In this document: one piece after another, positions 7,859-15,468 of the stretch | Layout of the letters: every line of letters begins with the position of its first letter | How positions within the stretch are numbered: the first letter of the stretch is position 1 | Origin: Blastocatellia bacterium | GTDB lineage: Bacteria > Acidobacteriota > Blastocatellia > HR10 > J050 | Assembly: GCA_026985075.1 (NCBI GenBank) | Contig: JALSQX010000042.1 | Coordinates: 1-48,054, forward strand | Direction of reading: 5' to 3' | Length of the DNA: 48,054 nt | Notes under the pieces: model-generated | What the model saw: the letters and a program-made list of their open reading frames with translations, nothing else | Told to the model about the DNA's origin: nothing | The model's database searches: none | Program-made: the position numbers and the translations under genes

Positions 7859-9376
7859 CTACTTTTGCGGTTCGAGCACGACAAATTGCGTCATACTCGT
7901 CCGATGATTGAAAATCAACAGCAGCACGCTCTTTCCTTCGGCTCGCGCAGCGGCGCGACGGAAATCGGCCACACTGCGAATCGGTTGACGATCGATCTCC
8001 TGGATGACGTCGCCGGGCTCGAGCCCTGCCTCGGCCGCGCTACTGGTGGGCGCCACGCGGGTGATCACCACACCTTCGGCGTCCGGCGGGAGTCCGAGAC
8101 GACGGCGAAGGGTCGGCGTCAACTCATCAACCTCAATGCCGCTGAGTGGATTCTGGCGACTGAATTGTTGACCCGGACGACGTCGTGGGGTTTCTTCCCG
8201 CTCGGTGAGCGTGGCCGTGAGCGTCTTCTCCTCTCCGTCTCTGAACACCTTGATGGTGACTTTCGTCCCTGGAGGCGTCATCGCCACGATGTTGCGCAGG
8301 TCATCAGCATCTTCAACGCGGTGCCCGTTGAATTCGAGGATGATATCGCCGCGCCGGATTCCCGCTCGGTCGGCGGGGGTGTCCGGTTCAACGCTGCCCA
8401 CCAAGGCACCACGGGCCTCTTTGAGGCCGAATTTCTCGGCGATGACCGAGGTCACATCTTGAGGTAATAGTCCGAGGTATCCTCGGATGACGCGGCCCTG
8501 TTTCAGGATCTGATCCATCACCGCACGAGCCATGTTGATGGGGATAGCGAAGCCGATGCCCTGGTTGCCGCCCGCGCGGCTGAGGATCGCCGTATTGATG
8601 CCAATGAGCCGTCCATGCATGTCGACCAATGCCCCGCCGGAGTTGCCCGGATTGATCGCCGCATCCGTCTGAATGAAATCTTCGTACTGGGCGATGCCCA
8701 AATTACCACGCCCCGTCGCACTGATGATGCCAAAGGTGACCGTATGCCCCAGGCCGAACGGATTGCCGATGGCCAGGACGAAATCGCCCACATGAACCTT
8801 CTCCGAATCGCCGAGTGGCATCGCCGGCAGGCCCTTGGCATCGACTTTGATGACGGCCACATCAGTGGGAGCGTCCGTTCCCACAATCTCGGCTTCGACC
8901 GTATCTCGTCGATCGGCGAACTTGATCTTCAACTCTTTGGCTCCCTCGACGACGTGGTTGTTGGTCAGAATATACCCGTCCGGGCTGACGATGACTCCCG
9001 AGCCGAGCGCCGTCTCCCGCTGTTCTCTAGGAAGGCCAAAATCCGGGCCGAAGAATCGACGAAAGAAGGGATCATTGAAGATAGACGGCAGTTCTTGACG
9101 AACGATTTTGGTGGAGATGATGCTCACCACACTCTTCCGGGCCGATTGGGCTACAACTCCCAGACCCTTGTCCAGGGAAAAATCCTTGGACGCGGATGTG
9201 CCGGGCGAGGACGTATCGGCCGCCACATAGACGGGAATGCGGCTTTCGTTCCGAGAGTTGCGAAACGGAGACCACGACGTGTAGACGGTGATGGCCGAGC
9301 CGGCCAAGAGCCCAACGATTAAGACCATCGTGGCCGTGAGGATGGACGTCCATCGCTTTCGATTCGCTGATCTCAT
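7859..9376 (-). CDS. htrA: Periplasmic HtrA/DegP serine protease with two PDZ domains
   Basis: An envelope protease/chaperone that removes misfolded periplasmic proteins. Residues 12-34 are a membrane anchor or signal. The trypsin-like domain holds the catalytic triad H141 (in TNNHVVEG), D172 (in APTDVAVIKV) and S246 (in NPGNSGGAL). Two PDZ domains follow (about 295-385 and 410-500), each with the expected hydrophobic carboxylate-binding loop. Total length of 505 residues is normal for DegP/MucD types. ATG 9376 is preceded by AAAGGAGG. It lies downstream of dnaJ on the same strand, which suits a stress-response transcript. Confidence 0.95.
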   Translation of the reverse strand: MRSANRKRWTSILTATMVLIVGLLAGSAITVYTSWSPFRNSRNESRIPVYVAADTSSPGTSASKDFSLDKGLGVVAQSARKSVVSIISTKIVRQELPSIFNDPFFRRFFGPDFGLPREQRETALGSGVIVSPDGYILTNNHVVEGAKELKIKFADRRDTVEAEIVGTDAPTDVAVIKVDAKGLPAMPLGDSEKVHVGDFVLAIGNPFGLGHTVTFGIISATGRGNLGIAQYEDFIQTDAAINPGNSGGALVDMHGRLIGINTAILSRAGGNQGIGFAIPINMARAVMDQILKQGRVIRGYLGLLPQDVTSVIAEKFGLKEARGALVGSVEPDTPADRAGIRRGDIILEFNGHRVEDADDLRNIVAMTPPGTKVTIKVFRDGEEKTLTATLTEREETPRRRPGQQFSRQNPLSGIEVDELTPTLRRRLGLPPDAEGVVITRVAPTSSAAEAGLEPGDVIQEIDRQPIRSVADFRRAAARAEGKSVLLLIFNHRTSMTQFVVLEPQK

Positions 9377-9407
9377 TGTGTATGACCTCCTTTGTGCTCA
9401 TGGCATG

Positions 9408-9432
9408 GAGCCGGGTCATCATGGCCCGGCTC
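9408..9432. terminator. Hairpin between dnaJ and htrA
   Basis: GAGCCGGG (9408-9415) pairs with CCCGGCTC (9425-9432) around a short loop. It sits in the gap of about 100 nt between dnaJ and htrA. With no U-tract on either strand it may attenuate or process the transcript rather than end it. Confidence 0.4.
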
Positions 9433-9478
9433 TCACTCCCGCTGAAGCCAAGTCTGCTCCCCGTTCATCGCCGCCGTT

Positions 9479-10417
9479 CTACCTTCGCCGTCCGTCCCGC
9501 GGATTGAATCGGGACTCCCGGGCCAGTTGCTCGAACAGCCGGCGCTCGGTCGGCGTGGGATCGGGTGGGACGACGATTTTCAGGCGCACATACTGATCGC
9601 CTCGACCTCCACGTCGACGCGTCAATCCTAATCCTCGGAGCCGGAGCTTCCGGCCCGCCTGAGATCGAGGCGGAACGGTCACTTCTGCCGTTCCATCGAG
9701 CGTGGGCACTTTGACGGTTGTGCCCAAGACAGCCTCCCAAGGAGTGATAGGAACTTCTACCGTCACATCGTCTCCGGAGACCTGAAACAAGGGGTGAGGT
9801 TGAAGCTTCACTCTCAAGTAGAGATCTCCTGGCCGCCCTCCGGCGATGCCCGGTTCGCCTTGACCAGCCAATCGAATCACAGAGCCATCTCGAACGCCTG
9901 GAGGGATCTTCACTTCCAGAGACTTCCCATTGGCCAGAGTAATCCGCCGCGTGGTTCCTCGATGCGCTTCCTCCAGGGTGAGAGGCAATTCCATTTCCAC
10001 ATCGGTTCCGGGAATCGTCCACGTCGAAGGTCCAGCGCGGCCAGTTCGCCGACTCCGTTTGAACGGGTCGCCAAAGAGCAGTTCGAAGAAGTCACTGAAT
10101 CCGCCACTCCGACCAAAACCCCAATCGAAGTCGCCAAAATCGATGCGAATGTTCTCCCATCCCGGCGGCGGCGTGAAATCGGCGCCCGCTTTCCAGTTCG
10201 ATCCCAATCGGTCGTACAATTCGCGTTTCTTGGGGTCGCTCAGAACGGCGTAGGCTTCGTTGATCTCCTTGAACTTCTCCTCGGCCTCCTTATCCCCGGG
10301 GTTCACATCCGGGTGATATTTTCGGGCCAGCTTGCGATAAGCGGCCTTGATCTCCTCCTGAGTCGCTGACCGACTCACTCCCAGGATCTGGTAGTAATCT
10401 TTATACTTGACGGCCAT
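9479..10417 (-). CDS. cbpA: DnaJ/CbpA-type co-chaperone (no zinc domain)
   Basis: A class II J-domain protein of 312 residues that stimulates DnaK ATPase activity and delivers substrates. The J domain occupies residues 6-70, with the essential HPD at 35-37 in [11 protein letters not shown] Gly/Phe-rich linker follows (around [14 protein letters not shown]). The C-terminal substrate-binding beta-domains are present ([18 protein letters not shown] and [19 protein letters not shown]). The CxxCxGxG zinc motifs of class I DnaJ are absent, which makes it CbpA-like. No dnaK or grpE is near. It lies between a Glu-rich protein gene and htrA in the minus-strand run. Confidence 0.92.
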   Translation of the reverse strand: MAVKYKDYYQILGVSRSATQEEIKAAYRKLARKYHPDVNPGDKEAEEKFKEINEAYAVLSDPKKRELYDRLGSNWKAGADFTPPPGWENIRIDFGDFDWGFGRSGGFSDFFELLFGDPFKRSRRTGRAGPSTWTIPGTDVEMELPLTLEEAHRGTTRRITLANGKSLEVKIPPGVRDGSVIRLAGQGEPGIAGGRPGDLYLRVKLQPHPLFQVSGDDVTVEVPITPWEAVLGTTVKVPTLDGTAEVTVPPRSQAGRKLRLRGLGLTRRRGGRGDQYVRLKIVVPPDPTPTERRLFEQLARESRFNPRDGRRR

Positions 10418-10496
10418 CTTTCCACATCACCGATTGCTGCTGGCGGCGCGCGTCTCCAGTCTCGTTCCCCAAGCTCCCAGAGGGTTTCTGGAGACC

Positions 10497-11045
10497 TCAG
10501 CCTCGCCAACTGAGCACCTGCATGAGCTCTGCCCGGGCGAAATTCTCTTCCCGGCGCGCCCGGCTCAGCTCAGCGATAGCCTTGTGATACTGTTCCTTGA
10601 GCTTCTCTGGAGGGCGAGGTCCCGCATCGCGCAGCTGCATGTTCAGGTCGCGTACCCGCTCCAGCGCTTGATGGACCTTCTCCCGCTCTTGGAGCAACCT
10701 GAGCATGAGCCGACCGAGCAATTCCTGGCGCGTTTCTCGGCGAGGTCGTTCCGGGATCTCTTCCTCCTCGTATTCTTCGAGGGGCTCAATCTCCTCCTCT
10801 TCTTCCACCTCAGCAACGTCCTCGCCAGCGGCATCGGCGGCCAGCGCTTCTTCGTCCTCGCTCAGCTCGGTAATGGCTTCTTCTGCCGCTTCTTCTTCAG
10901 GTTCAGCTTCGTCCAGGGCTTCTTCTTCGAATTCCTCTTCCAGCGACTCGAGCTCCTCCAGCTCCAGTTCCTCCTCGAGTTCGGGTAGCGTCTCGTTGGC
11001 CTTTTCGACGACTTTTTCCTCTGCTTTCGCTCGTTTACGTGGCAT
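10497..11045 (-). CDS. Glu-rich coiled-coil protein of unknown function
   Basis: A protein of 182 residues with an extremely acidic first half: residues 15-95 are largely Glu with Leu and Ala in LEEELELEELESLEEE-like runs. The second half is helical and basic (RETRQELLGRLMLRLL, then AIAELSRARREENFARAELM) and probably forms a coiled coil. The start MPRKRAKAEEK at 11045 fits better than the upstream MREWD, having AGGGAGTGGGAT upstream. I know no family for it. Position between rpoZ and dnaJ suggests a cytoplasmic stress or RNA polymerase-linked role, but that is inference. The low-complexity part could also attract false homology. Confidence 0.6.
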   Translation of the reverse strand: MPRKRAKAEEKVVEKANETLPELEEELELEELESLEEEFEEEALDEAEPEEEAAEEAITELSEDEEALAADAAGEDVAEVEEEEEIEPLEEYEEEEIPERPRRETRQELLGRLMLRLLQEREKVHQALERVRDLNMQLRDAGPRPPEKLKEQYHKAIAELSRARREENFARAELMQVLSWRG

Positions 11046-11094
11046 ATCCCACTCCCTCAATGAGTTTTGTGATCGCGGCGTGGTTATGAGTGCC

Positions 11095-11316
11095 TCATTC
11101 GCTCGGCATCATTTCATCAAGCGTCGGCGCCCGGTACCGGAGGCGATCCTCCGTGAGTTCCTGAAGCGCCTGATTCACAGCCCAGGCGACGCCCTGGTTC
11201 TCAGGATGTCGAAGGAGTTGACTCGCTCGCTTGGAAACGATTGAACAAACTAAATAGCGACTCCCAACCTTTGATAAAGCTTGCTCCACAAGCTGCTTCC
11301 TCTTTGCTCCTTCCAT
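11095..11316 (-). CDS. rpoZ: RNA polymerase omega subunit
   Basis: A 73-residue protein whose core matches the omega pattern: LVEQALSKVGSRYLVCSIVS, then KRASQLL, then a second helix AVNQALQELTEDRL. In omega these correspond to the 'KIGNRF.LV..AA.RARQ' helix and the 'ALREI.EG.I' helix. Omega helps assemble and stabilise RNA polymerase. The family length of 60-90 residues fits. GAGGGGAG precedes ATG 11316. It appears to be the first gene after the HAIR-like promoter at 11670-11699, with an untranslated leader of about 350 nt. Sequence divergence leaves some doubt. Confidence 0.72.
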   Translation of the reverse strand: MEGAKRKQLVEQALSKVGSRYLVCSIVSKRASQLLRHPENQGVAWAVNQALQELTEDRLRYRAPTLDEMMPSE

Positions 11317-11669
11317 ACTCCCCTCACCATGTTGTTATGCTGAAGTCACTAGCTGAGAAGCGACCAGCGACTTTGACGAACAAACCGTATTATACACAAA
11401 AACCACTCCAACGTCACCCGTGGGAGGTCGCTCCTTTTTCACCCCCCACCTGATATCCGCTCGCCTCTGACTCCCGTTCCGACACAATCTTCATTCCTCG
11501 TCTCGAAATCGCCACTCCATATGGATACGCTCGGGGACGACGTCATCGCCGCCACTCCCCAACCATGGATTGCCCATCGAACCCGCTCATCTCGGCGGCG
11601 GACCTCACACCCACTCACTTCAACCCGCGATTGACGCTCCATCACGTCGTCCTCGTTTAACCGATAAAC

Positions 11670-11699
11670 ATAATAAAATATGAGTATTATTTTGTCAAG
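11670..11699 (-). promoter_or_regulatory. Minus-strand promoter with HAIR-like operator
   Basis: On the minus strand TTGACA (11698-11693) is followed after 17 bp by TATTAT (11675-11670), a near-consensus promoter driving the rpoZ-dnaJ-htrA run. Over it lies CTTGACA (11699-11693), spacer AAATAAT, then ACTCATA (11685-11679). The HspR operator HAIR is CTTGAGT-N7-ACTCAAG, so each half matches 5 of 7 bases with the exact spacer. The same two heptamers recur in the hspR promoter 100 bp away. Confidence 0.65.
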
Positions 11700-11801
11700 C
11701 TCATGATCGCCGCTGGTATTGGTGAAGCCTGTCAAGAGATTAATTTTTCTGTAGTTAGCTCCCTCGTCGTTGAATGAGAGGGGGTTGGGGAGTGAGAAAA
11801 A

Positions 11802-11831
11802 CTTGACAAAATCCGACTCATATATTACGAT
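11802..11831 (+). promoter_or_regulatory. hspR promoter with HAIR-like operator
   Basis: TTGACA (11803-11808) and TACGAT (11826-11831) are 17 bp apart, a good promoter for hspR with its start near 11838. The overlapping element CTTGACA (11802-11808), spacer AAATCCG, ACTCATA (11816-11822) is identical in both half-sites to the one at 11679-11699. Repressor bound here would cover the -35 and spacer, which fits autoregulation. Its position also rules out the in-frame TTG at 11831 as the hspR start. Confidence 0.65.
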
Positions 11832-11878
11832 TGGGTACGGCTGGGCTCGAAGAATGCTTTGGTGGAGCGAAGGGTATG

Positions 11879-12316
11879 AAGCGCCGAAAGAAAAAAGGGT
11901 ATACCATTAGCGCGGTGGCCGAAGCCTACGATATCCACCCGCAGACGCTCCGTTTGTATGAGCGGCATGGGCTTTTGAAACCCTCGCGCTCCCGTGGCAA
12001 CACGCGCTATTATACCGAAGAGGACTTGAACCGGTTGGAGTTCATCCTCACGTTGACGCGGGACTTGGGAGTGAACCTGGCAGGTGTTGAGGTGATCCTC
12101 CACATGCGCGAGAAGATGGACGCCATGCAACGGGAGATTGAACGGTTGATGGAAACAGCTCGCCGCGAAGTCAATGAGTCGTTCAACCGTGTGGCCGACC
12201 GATTCGCTATCGTGCCTGTCTCGCGGGCATCGATTGTGCGAGTCCAGATGGACGTTCAGCGCAAGGAGGAGGCGAGTGCTTCTGATGGAAAAGCTCGCCG
12301 TCGGAGAAAGAGATAA
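11879..12316 (+). CDS. hspR: HspR-type MerR-family heat-shock repressor
   Basis: A 145-residue DNA-binding repressor. The N-terminal winged helix shows the HspR pattern: YTISAVAEAYDIHPQTLRLY, then ERHGLLKPSRSRGNTRYY, then EEDLNRLEFI and DLGVNLAGVEVIL. A coiled-coil dimerisation helix follows (MREKMDAMQREIERLME) and a basic tail (KARRRRKR) ends it. HspR normally represses dnaK/clpB-type genes by binding HAIR. Such elements lie in its own promoter and in the facing promoter. The start ATG 11879 is chosen because upstream codons precede the predicted transcription start. infA follows 27 nt later and is probably co-transcribed. Confidence 0.88.
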   Translation, partial: KRRKKKGYTISAVAEAYDIHPQTLRLYERHGLLKPSRSRGNTRYYTEEDLNRLEFILTLTRDLGVNLAGVEVILHMREKMDAMQREIERLMETARREVNESFNRVADRFAIVPVSRASIVRVQMDVQRKEEASASDGKARRRRKR

Positions 12317-12326
12317 TCCGAAGAGG

Positions 12327-12346
12327 AAAGGAGGTGAAAGCGTATT
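12327..12346 (+). promoter_or_regulatory. Perfect Shine-Dalgarno and ATT start of infA
   Basis: AAAGGAGGTGA at 12327-12337 is almost fully complementary to the 16S 3' end, and GGAGG ends 9 nt before ATT at 12344-12346. The TGA inside this Shine-Dalgarno (12335-12337) is an in-frame stop for infA, so the coding sequence must begin between it and the conserved SKKEEAI residues. The only candidates there are AAG, CGT and ATT. Confidence 0.6.
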
Positions 12347-12571
12347 AGCAAGAAAGAAGAAGCCATTCCAGTCGAGGGAACCGTGATCGAAGCGTTGCCC
12401 AATACGACGTTTCGCGTAAAGCTCAATGGCAATGGGCATGAGGTGTTGGCTCATTTGTCGGGTAAGATGAGAAAGAATTACATTCGTGTATTGCCGGGCG
12501 ATCGCGTGCGCGTGGAATTATCCCCATATGATTTAACCCGAGGACGGATCACGTATCGGTACAATAAGTGA
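12344..12571 (+). CDS. infA: Translation initiation factor IF-1 (apparent ATT start)
   Basis: IF-1 binds the ribosomal A site during initiation. The predicted 75-residue OB-fold protein shows the standard order: [18 protein letters not shown], then [20 protein letters not shown], then [20 protein letters not shown] and [12 protein letters not shown]. The conserved N-terminal residues before GTG 12383 are encoded in frame, so starting at that GTG would cut 13 residues from the fold. No ATG, GTG or TTG exists between them and the in-frame stop at 12335. ATT at 12344, correctly spaced from a perfect Shine-Dalgarno, is the likely start. A base-call error (ATG read as ATT) remains possible. Confidence 0.88.
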   Translation: MSKKEEAIPVEGTVIEALPNTTFRVKLNGNGHEVLAHLSGKMRKNYIRVLPGDRVRVELSPYDLTRGRITYRYNK

Positions 12572-12646
12572 GCCGGCACTGAGTCACGGATCTTCATCGG
12601 AGTTCATCGACTCAGAAACGGGGGGATGGGATGGACTGGGGTCGTT

Positions 12647-12714
12647 GTGCCCCTCAGGGAGAGGCCTCATGGGGCGAGGCCGCCGGTGAGAAGGGCCTCA
12701 TTGAGGGGAGGCAC
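12647..12714. terminator. Large GC-rich inverted repeat between infA and the sirtuin gene
   Basis: GTGCC-CCTCA (12647-12656) faces TGAGGGGAGGCAC (12702-12714), and inside it GGCCTC (12663-12668) faces GAGGCC (12676-12681). The element overlaps the last codons of the sirtuin gene and lies after infA. The two genes converge, so it may end transcription from both sides. No clear U-tract is seen. Confidence 0.45.
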
Positions 12715-13516
12715 CAGGGGGGTGGAGTTTCAGCCCCATACGGTCACCGATGAACTGACTGAACTCCCCGAGTGGAGTATGGATGACGATCTCTGCGTGG
12801 CGGTCATATGGCGTTGGTTCCAGATTGACGATGAGGAGCGGAACCCCGGCCTCCCGTGCTCGTTGAGGTAAATCGGCCGCCGGATAGACGACCAAGGATG
12901 AGCCGAGGACGAGGAGGAGGTCACACTCTCGAACGGCCTGCGTGGCGCGGGCCAGAGCTTCCGGAGGGAGGAGATCACCGAACAGAACCACGTCCGGTTT
13001 GATGAGGCCTTGGCATCGATGACATCGGGGAGGAAGTTCTTGCTGGTGTATTTTGTTCTGAATCTCCTCAAAGGTGTAAGCGTGGTGGCAGTCGATGCAG
13101 TGGGCTCGACGATAGGTGCCGTGGAGCTCGATGACGTTCCTGGAGCCAGCCTGCTGGTGGAGTCCGTCGATATTTTGTGTGATGACAGTGGTCAGTTTCC
13201 CCATCCGTTCGAATTCGGCGAGCAGGTAGTGGGTGCGGGTGGGTTGAGCCTTCAGGAGGGGAGGGATCAGTTTGAGAACCTGTCTATAGAATCGCTCGGG
13301 GGCCAGCCGAAATCCCCACGAGGAGAGGCTGACCATCAGGTGGAGATCATTCCACAGCCCGCCTTCTGAGCTTCGAAAATCCGGGATGCCCGCCTCCGTG
13401 CTGATGCCCGCTCCCGTCAACGCGACCATGCGCGTGGCGCCATTGAGGTGCGCGACGGCCCGGTTCAGCTCATCATCATGGGACCGCGTCATGGGATGCT
13501 CTTTGGCCGAGGTCAT
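12698..13516 (-). CDS. cobB: Sir2-family NAD-dependent protein deacylase
   Basis: Removes acyl groups from protein lysines using NAD. The 272-residue protein has the NAD-binding LTGAGISTEAGIPDFRS, the catalytic TQNIDGLHQQAGS with ELHGTYRRA, and a zinc site from CIDC and CHRC. The start at ATG 13516 overlaps the stop of the upstream zinc-ribbon gene as ATGA, which implies translational coupling. Longer in-frame extensions upstream overlap that gene and lack conservation. It is the last gene of the leuS operon. Substrates cannot be predicted; acetyl-CoA synthetase is a frequent one in the family. Confidence 0.93.
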   Translation of the reverse strand: MTSAKEHPMTRSHDDELNRAVAHLNGATRMVALTGAGISTEAGIPDFRSSEGGLWNDLHLMVSLSSWGFRLAPERFYRQVLKLIPPLLKAQPTRTHYLLAEFERMGKLTTVITQNIDGLHQQAGSRNVIELHGTYRRAHCIDCHHAYTFEEIQNKIHQQELPPRCHRCQGLIKPDVVLFGDLLPPEALARATQAVRECDLLLVLGSSLVVYPAADLPQRAREAGVPLLIVNLEPTPYDRHAEIVIHTPLGEFSQFIGDRMGLKLHPPGASPQ

Positions 13517-13764
13517 TTCTTCCATTGACCCATCCCCGTGCCTTCGTACGGCCAATCGGACAAGAGCTGGATGGTGTCCAATTGATTGGAAAAAGCCACA
13601 TGTTTAATGCCGCATTCCGGACAACGAACGTCGTCGCCGCGCCGGGGTTGGATATAGGCGGGCCGGGTGGGAACGAAGTAGATGGCCTTGAAGCTCACCT
13701 TATCTTCCGGCCCGTAATAATCGTAGATATGGGTGTTACAATAGGTGCATATCACTCGTTTCAT
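13513..13764 (-). CDS. Small zinc-ribbon protein of unknown function
   Basis: An 83-residue protein starting MKRVICTYCNTHIYDYYG. Two CxxC knuckles (CTYC near residue 6 and CPEC near 48) probably hold one zinc. The segment between them has aromatic and basic residues, and the tail is acidic and aromatic. I do not recognise a named family. GGGAGGTGA precedes the ATG. It is translationally coupled to the sirtuin through an ATGA overlap and follows holA, so it is part of the operon. It may be a nucleic-acid or protein-binding accessory factor; this is a guess. Confidence 0.7.
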   Translation of the reverse strand: MKRVICTYCNTHIYDYYGPEDKVSFKAIYFVPTRPAYIQPRRGDDVRCPECGIKHVAFSNQLDTIQLLSDWPYEGTGMGQWKK

Positions 13765-13837
13765 GGTTCACCTCCCTCATCCCGTGGCGCGGTGAGGATG
13801 GTGCTGGGGGGTGAGCCATTCGTTGCGGCTCGCCACC

Positions 13838-14941
13838 TCACCATTGCTGATCTGCATGAGGACGGCATAACTCATACACCAGGAGCTCGAGTTGAAGGGC
13901 GGGTGGACCGAGCGAGCTCTTGAGCGCTCGATCGACGGCGGCGATGCGCTCTATCCCTCGACTGATCTCCTCGCGTGAGATGCGGCGGACCTGCTCGTTG
14001 AACCGACCCACGCGCTGGGGCGACAGACCCACCGCTTGGGCCACTTCGCTGTTGGGGGCTCCCTGCGCCATCAGGTCTTTGGCCAGCATCATACGTCGGT
14101 AGAGTCGGGAGATCACACCCAGTAGCATCACCGGCGGTTGGCCGGCCTCCAGTTGCCGTCGCAGTAATTTGAGCGCGCGCCCGCGGTCCCTCTCCAGGAG
14201 CGGGGCGTCCAGCTCAAAGTTAGAGTGCTCCTTCAGGTACGGGACGAGTGTCTCGACGTCGGCGCGACTGATCGGACCCCGGCGCACATACGTGATCAAT
14301 TTGTCCAGCTCGTTCACCAGCGGTCGGAGATCCGGGCCCACCCGCCCGATGAGCATGCCGAGCACGCCATCATCGGCCGTGCAGCCATGTTGACGGAGGT
14401 AATCTTTAGCCCAGGCGGCGGCCTCCCGATCGTCCAACGGGCGAAATTCCACGACCGTACAGGTTTTCAATAGCGCATGCGTGACATTTCGCCGCCGATC
14501 CGGAGTGTCGTAAAAGAAGACGACGGTGGTCGTCTCGTTCGGGCGCTTCACGTACTCGATCAATTCTCGCTCCCCGGGAGTCGACGCGGCCATCCGAGAC
14601 GATCCCGAGCCGCTCTGTCCAGCCGGCTTAAATGCCCGGTCCAACTCGCGAACCAGCACCAGGCGGCGAGCCGATGAGACGGGGAGCTGGCGCGCGGCAT
14701 CAATGATGCGGGCCAGCGGCGTTTCGCCGGCCGAGAAGACCGAGAGATTGAATGCGCGACCGGTGGGATTCAGAGTACGTTCGATGAGCACTTGGACGGC
14801 CTGCTGCTGGAGATACCGCTCCGGTTCCTGGGCGACGGCTCGCCGGCGACCTTCGGGCAGGGGCCCGGTGAACAAGTAGAGCGGATCTATCTGGCCGCGC
14901 TCCACAGCTCGCATGAATGCCTGAGGCGTGAGCGTCTTCAT
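13838..14941 (-). CDS. holA: DNA polymerase III delta subunit
   Basis: Clamp-loader subunit that opens the sliding clamp. The 367 residues follow the HolA plan: an N-terminal AAA-like region (LYLFTGPLPEG), ARRLVLVRELDRAF, VVFFYDTPDRR and a C-terminal helical collar (ELDAPLLERDRGRALKLLR, PPVMLLGVISRLYRRMMLA, then LELLVYELC). Compared with typical HolA there are extra residues between the nucleotide-loop glycine and the following helix. The gene begins at ATG 14941, four bases after the lptE stop. A lptE-holA pair after leuS is a common bacterial order and supports the call. Confidence 0.88.
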   Translation of the reverse strand: MKTLTPQAFMRAVERGQIDPLYLFTGPLPEGRRRAVAQEPERYLQQQAVQVLIERTLNPTGRAFNLSVFSAGETPLARIIDAARQLPVSSARRLVLVRELDRAFKPAGQSGSGSSRMAASTPGERELIEYVKRPNETTTVVFFYDTPDRRRNVTHALLKTCTVVEFRPLDDREAAAWAKDYLRQHGCTADDGVLGMLIGRVGPDLRPLVNELDKLITYVRRGPISRADVETLVPYLKEHSNFELDAPLLERDRGRALKLLRRQLEAGQPPVMLLGVISRLYRRMMLAKDLMAQGAPNSEVAQAVGLSPQRVGRFNEQVRRISREEISRGIERIAAVDRALKSSLGPPALQLELLVYELCRPHADQQW

Positions 14942-14945
14942 GTCG

Positions 14946-15467
14946 TCATAGACCTTCCAACAGCGTCGTGATCAGACTCCGAGCGAATTCTCGCGCGATG
15001 CGATCGACGGCCGGGTCTTCTTCATTGAAGAGAGTGGCCGGGCCCTCCGGAAGTTCGTACTCGCCACGAAAGACAAAATCCGGTTGATCGAAGAGAAGGC
15101 GGTTGGTTCGTCGATCTCTCAGCGTGACGCCAATGGTGATGGTGACTTGAAAAACGCGGGTGCGCCCGGTGTCATCCAGCAGCACGCCCGCGACGTCGAA
15201 TCCCTTGATGTCGCCGCGGAGAACGACGTCGGCGTGCTCGGGCGCCGAGGTCACTGTGAGGCGTCGATGGCGTCGTAAGATTTCATTCATGACGGCTTCG
15301 GTGAACCGTTGCTCGACGCGATACCGTAAGCTGGTGTTCTTGAACGCCGGCACGGCGATGACGTGGACATCCTTGGGGAGACTCCCTTCCGTCCCCGCTC
15401 GATGATATCCGCAGGGTCCGGCGGCCAGGCTCAACGCCGCCAGCAGAAGGAGAAGCCCAGATCTCAT
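14946..15467 (-). CDS. lptE: LPS-assembly lipoprotein LptE-like
   Basis: An outer-membrane protein that plugs the LptD barrel during lipopolysaccharide insertion. The 173 residues begin with a signal peptide (MRSGLLLLLAALSLAAG), then CGYHRAG, matching the CGYH/CGFHLRG region after the lipid-attachment cysteine of LptE. Later segments VIAVPAFKNTSLRYRVEQRF, AVMNEILRR and ADVVLRGDIKGF match the family. The residue before the cysteine is Pro (AAGPC), unusual for a lipobox, so lipidation is uncertain. ATG 15467 starts 1 nt after the leuS stop. It implies a Gram-negative envelope with an LPS-type glycolipid. Confidence 0.82.
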   Translation of the reverse strand: MRSGLLLLLAALSLAAGPCGYHRAGTEGSLPKDVHVIAVPAFKNTSLRYRVEQRFTEAVMNEILRRHRRLTVTSAPEHADVVLRGDIKGFDVAGVLLDDTGRTRVFQVTITIGVTLRDRRTNRLLFDQPDFVFRGEYELPEGPATLFNEEDPAVDRIAREFARSLITTLLEGL

Positions 15468-15468
15468 G

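Noticed and set aside
6516-7907. Plus-strand frame of 463 codons opposite the AMMECR1 fusion
   Set aside because: Antisense shadow; the minus-strand protein has clear domains.
11439-11735. Minus-strand frame of 98 codons upstream of rpoZ
   Set aside because: It runs through the HAIR-like promoter itself; the part beginning at 11642 has only a weak start and no recognisable sequence. It could be a leader peptide but cannot be supported.
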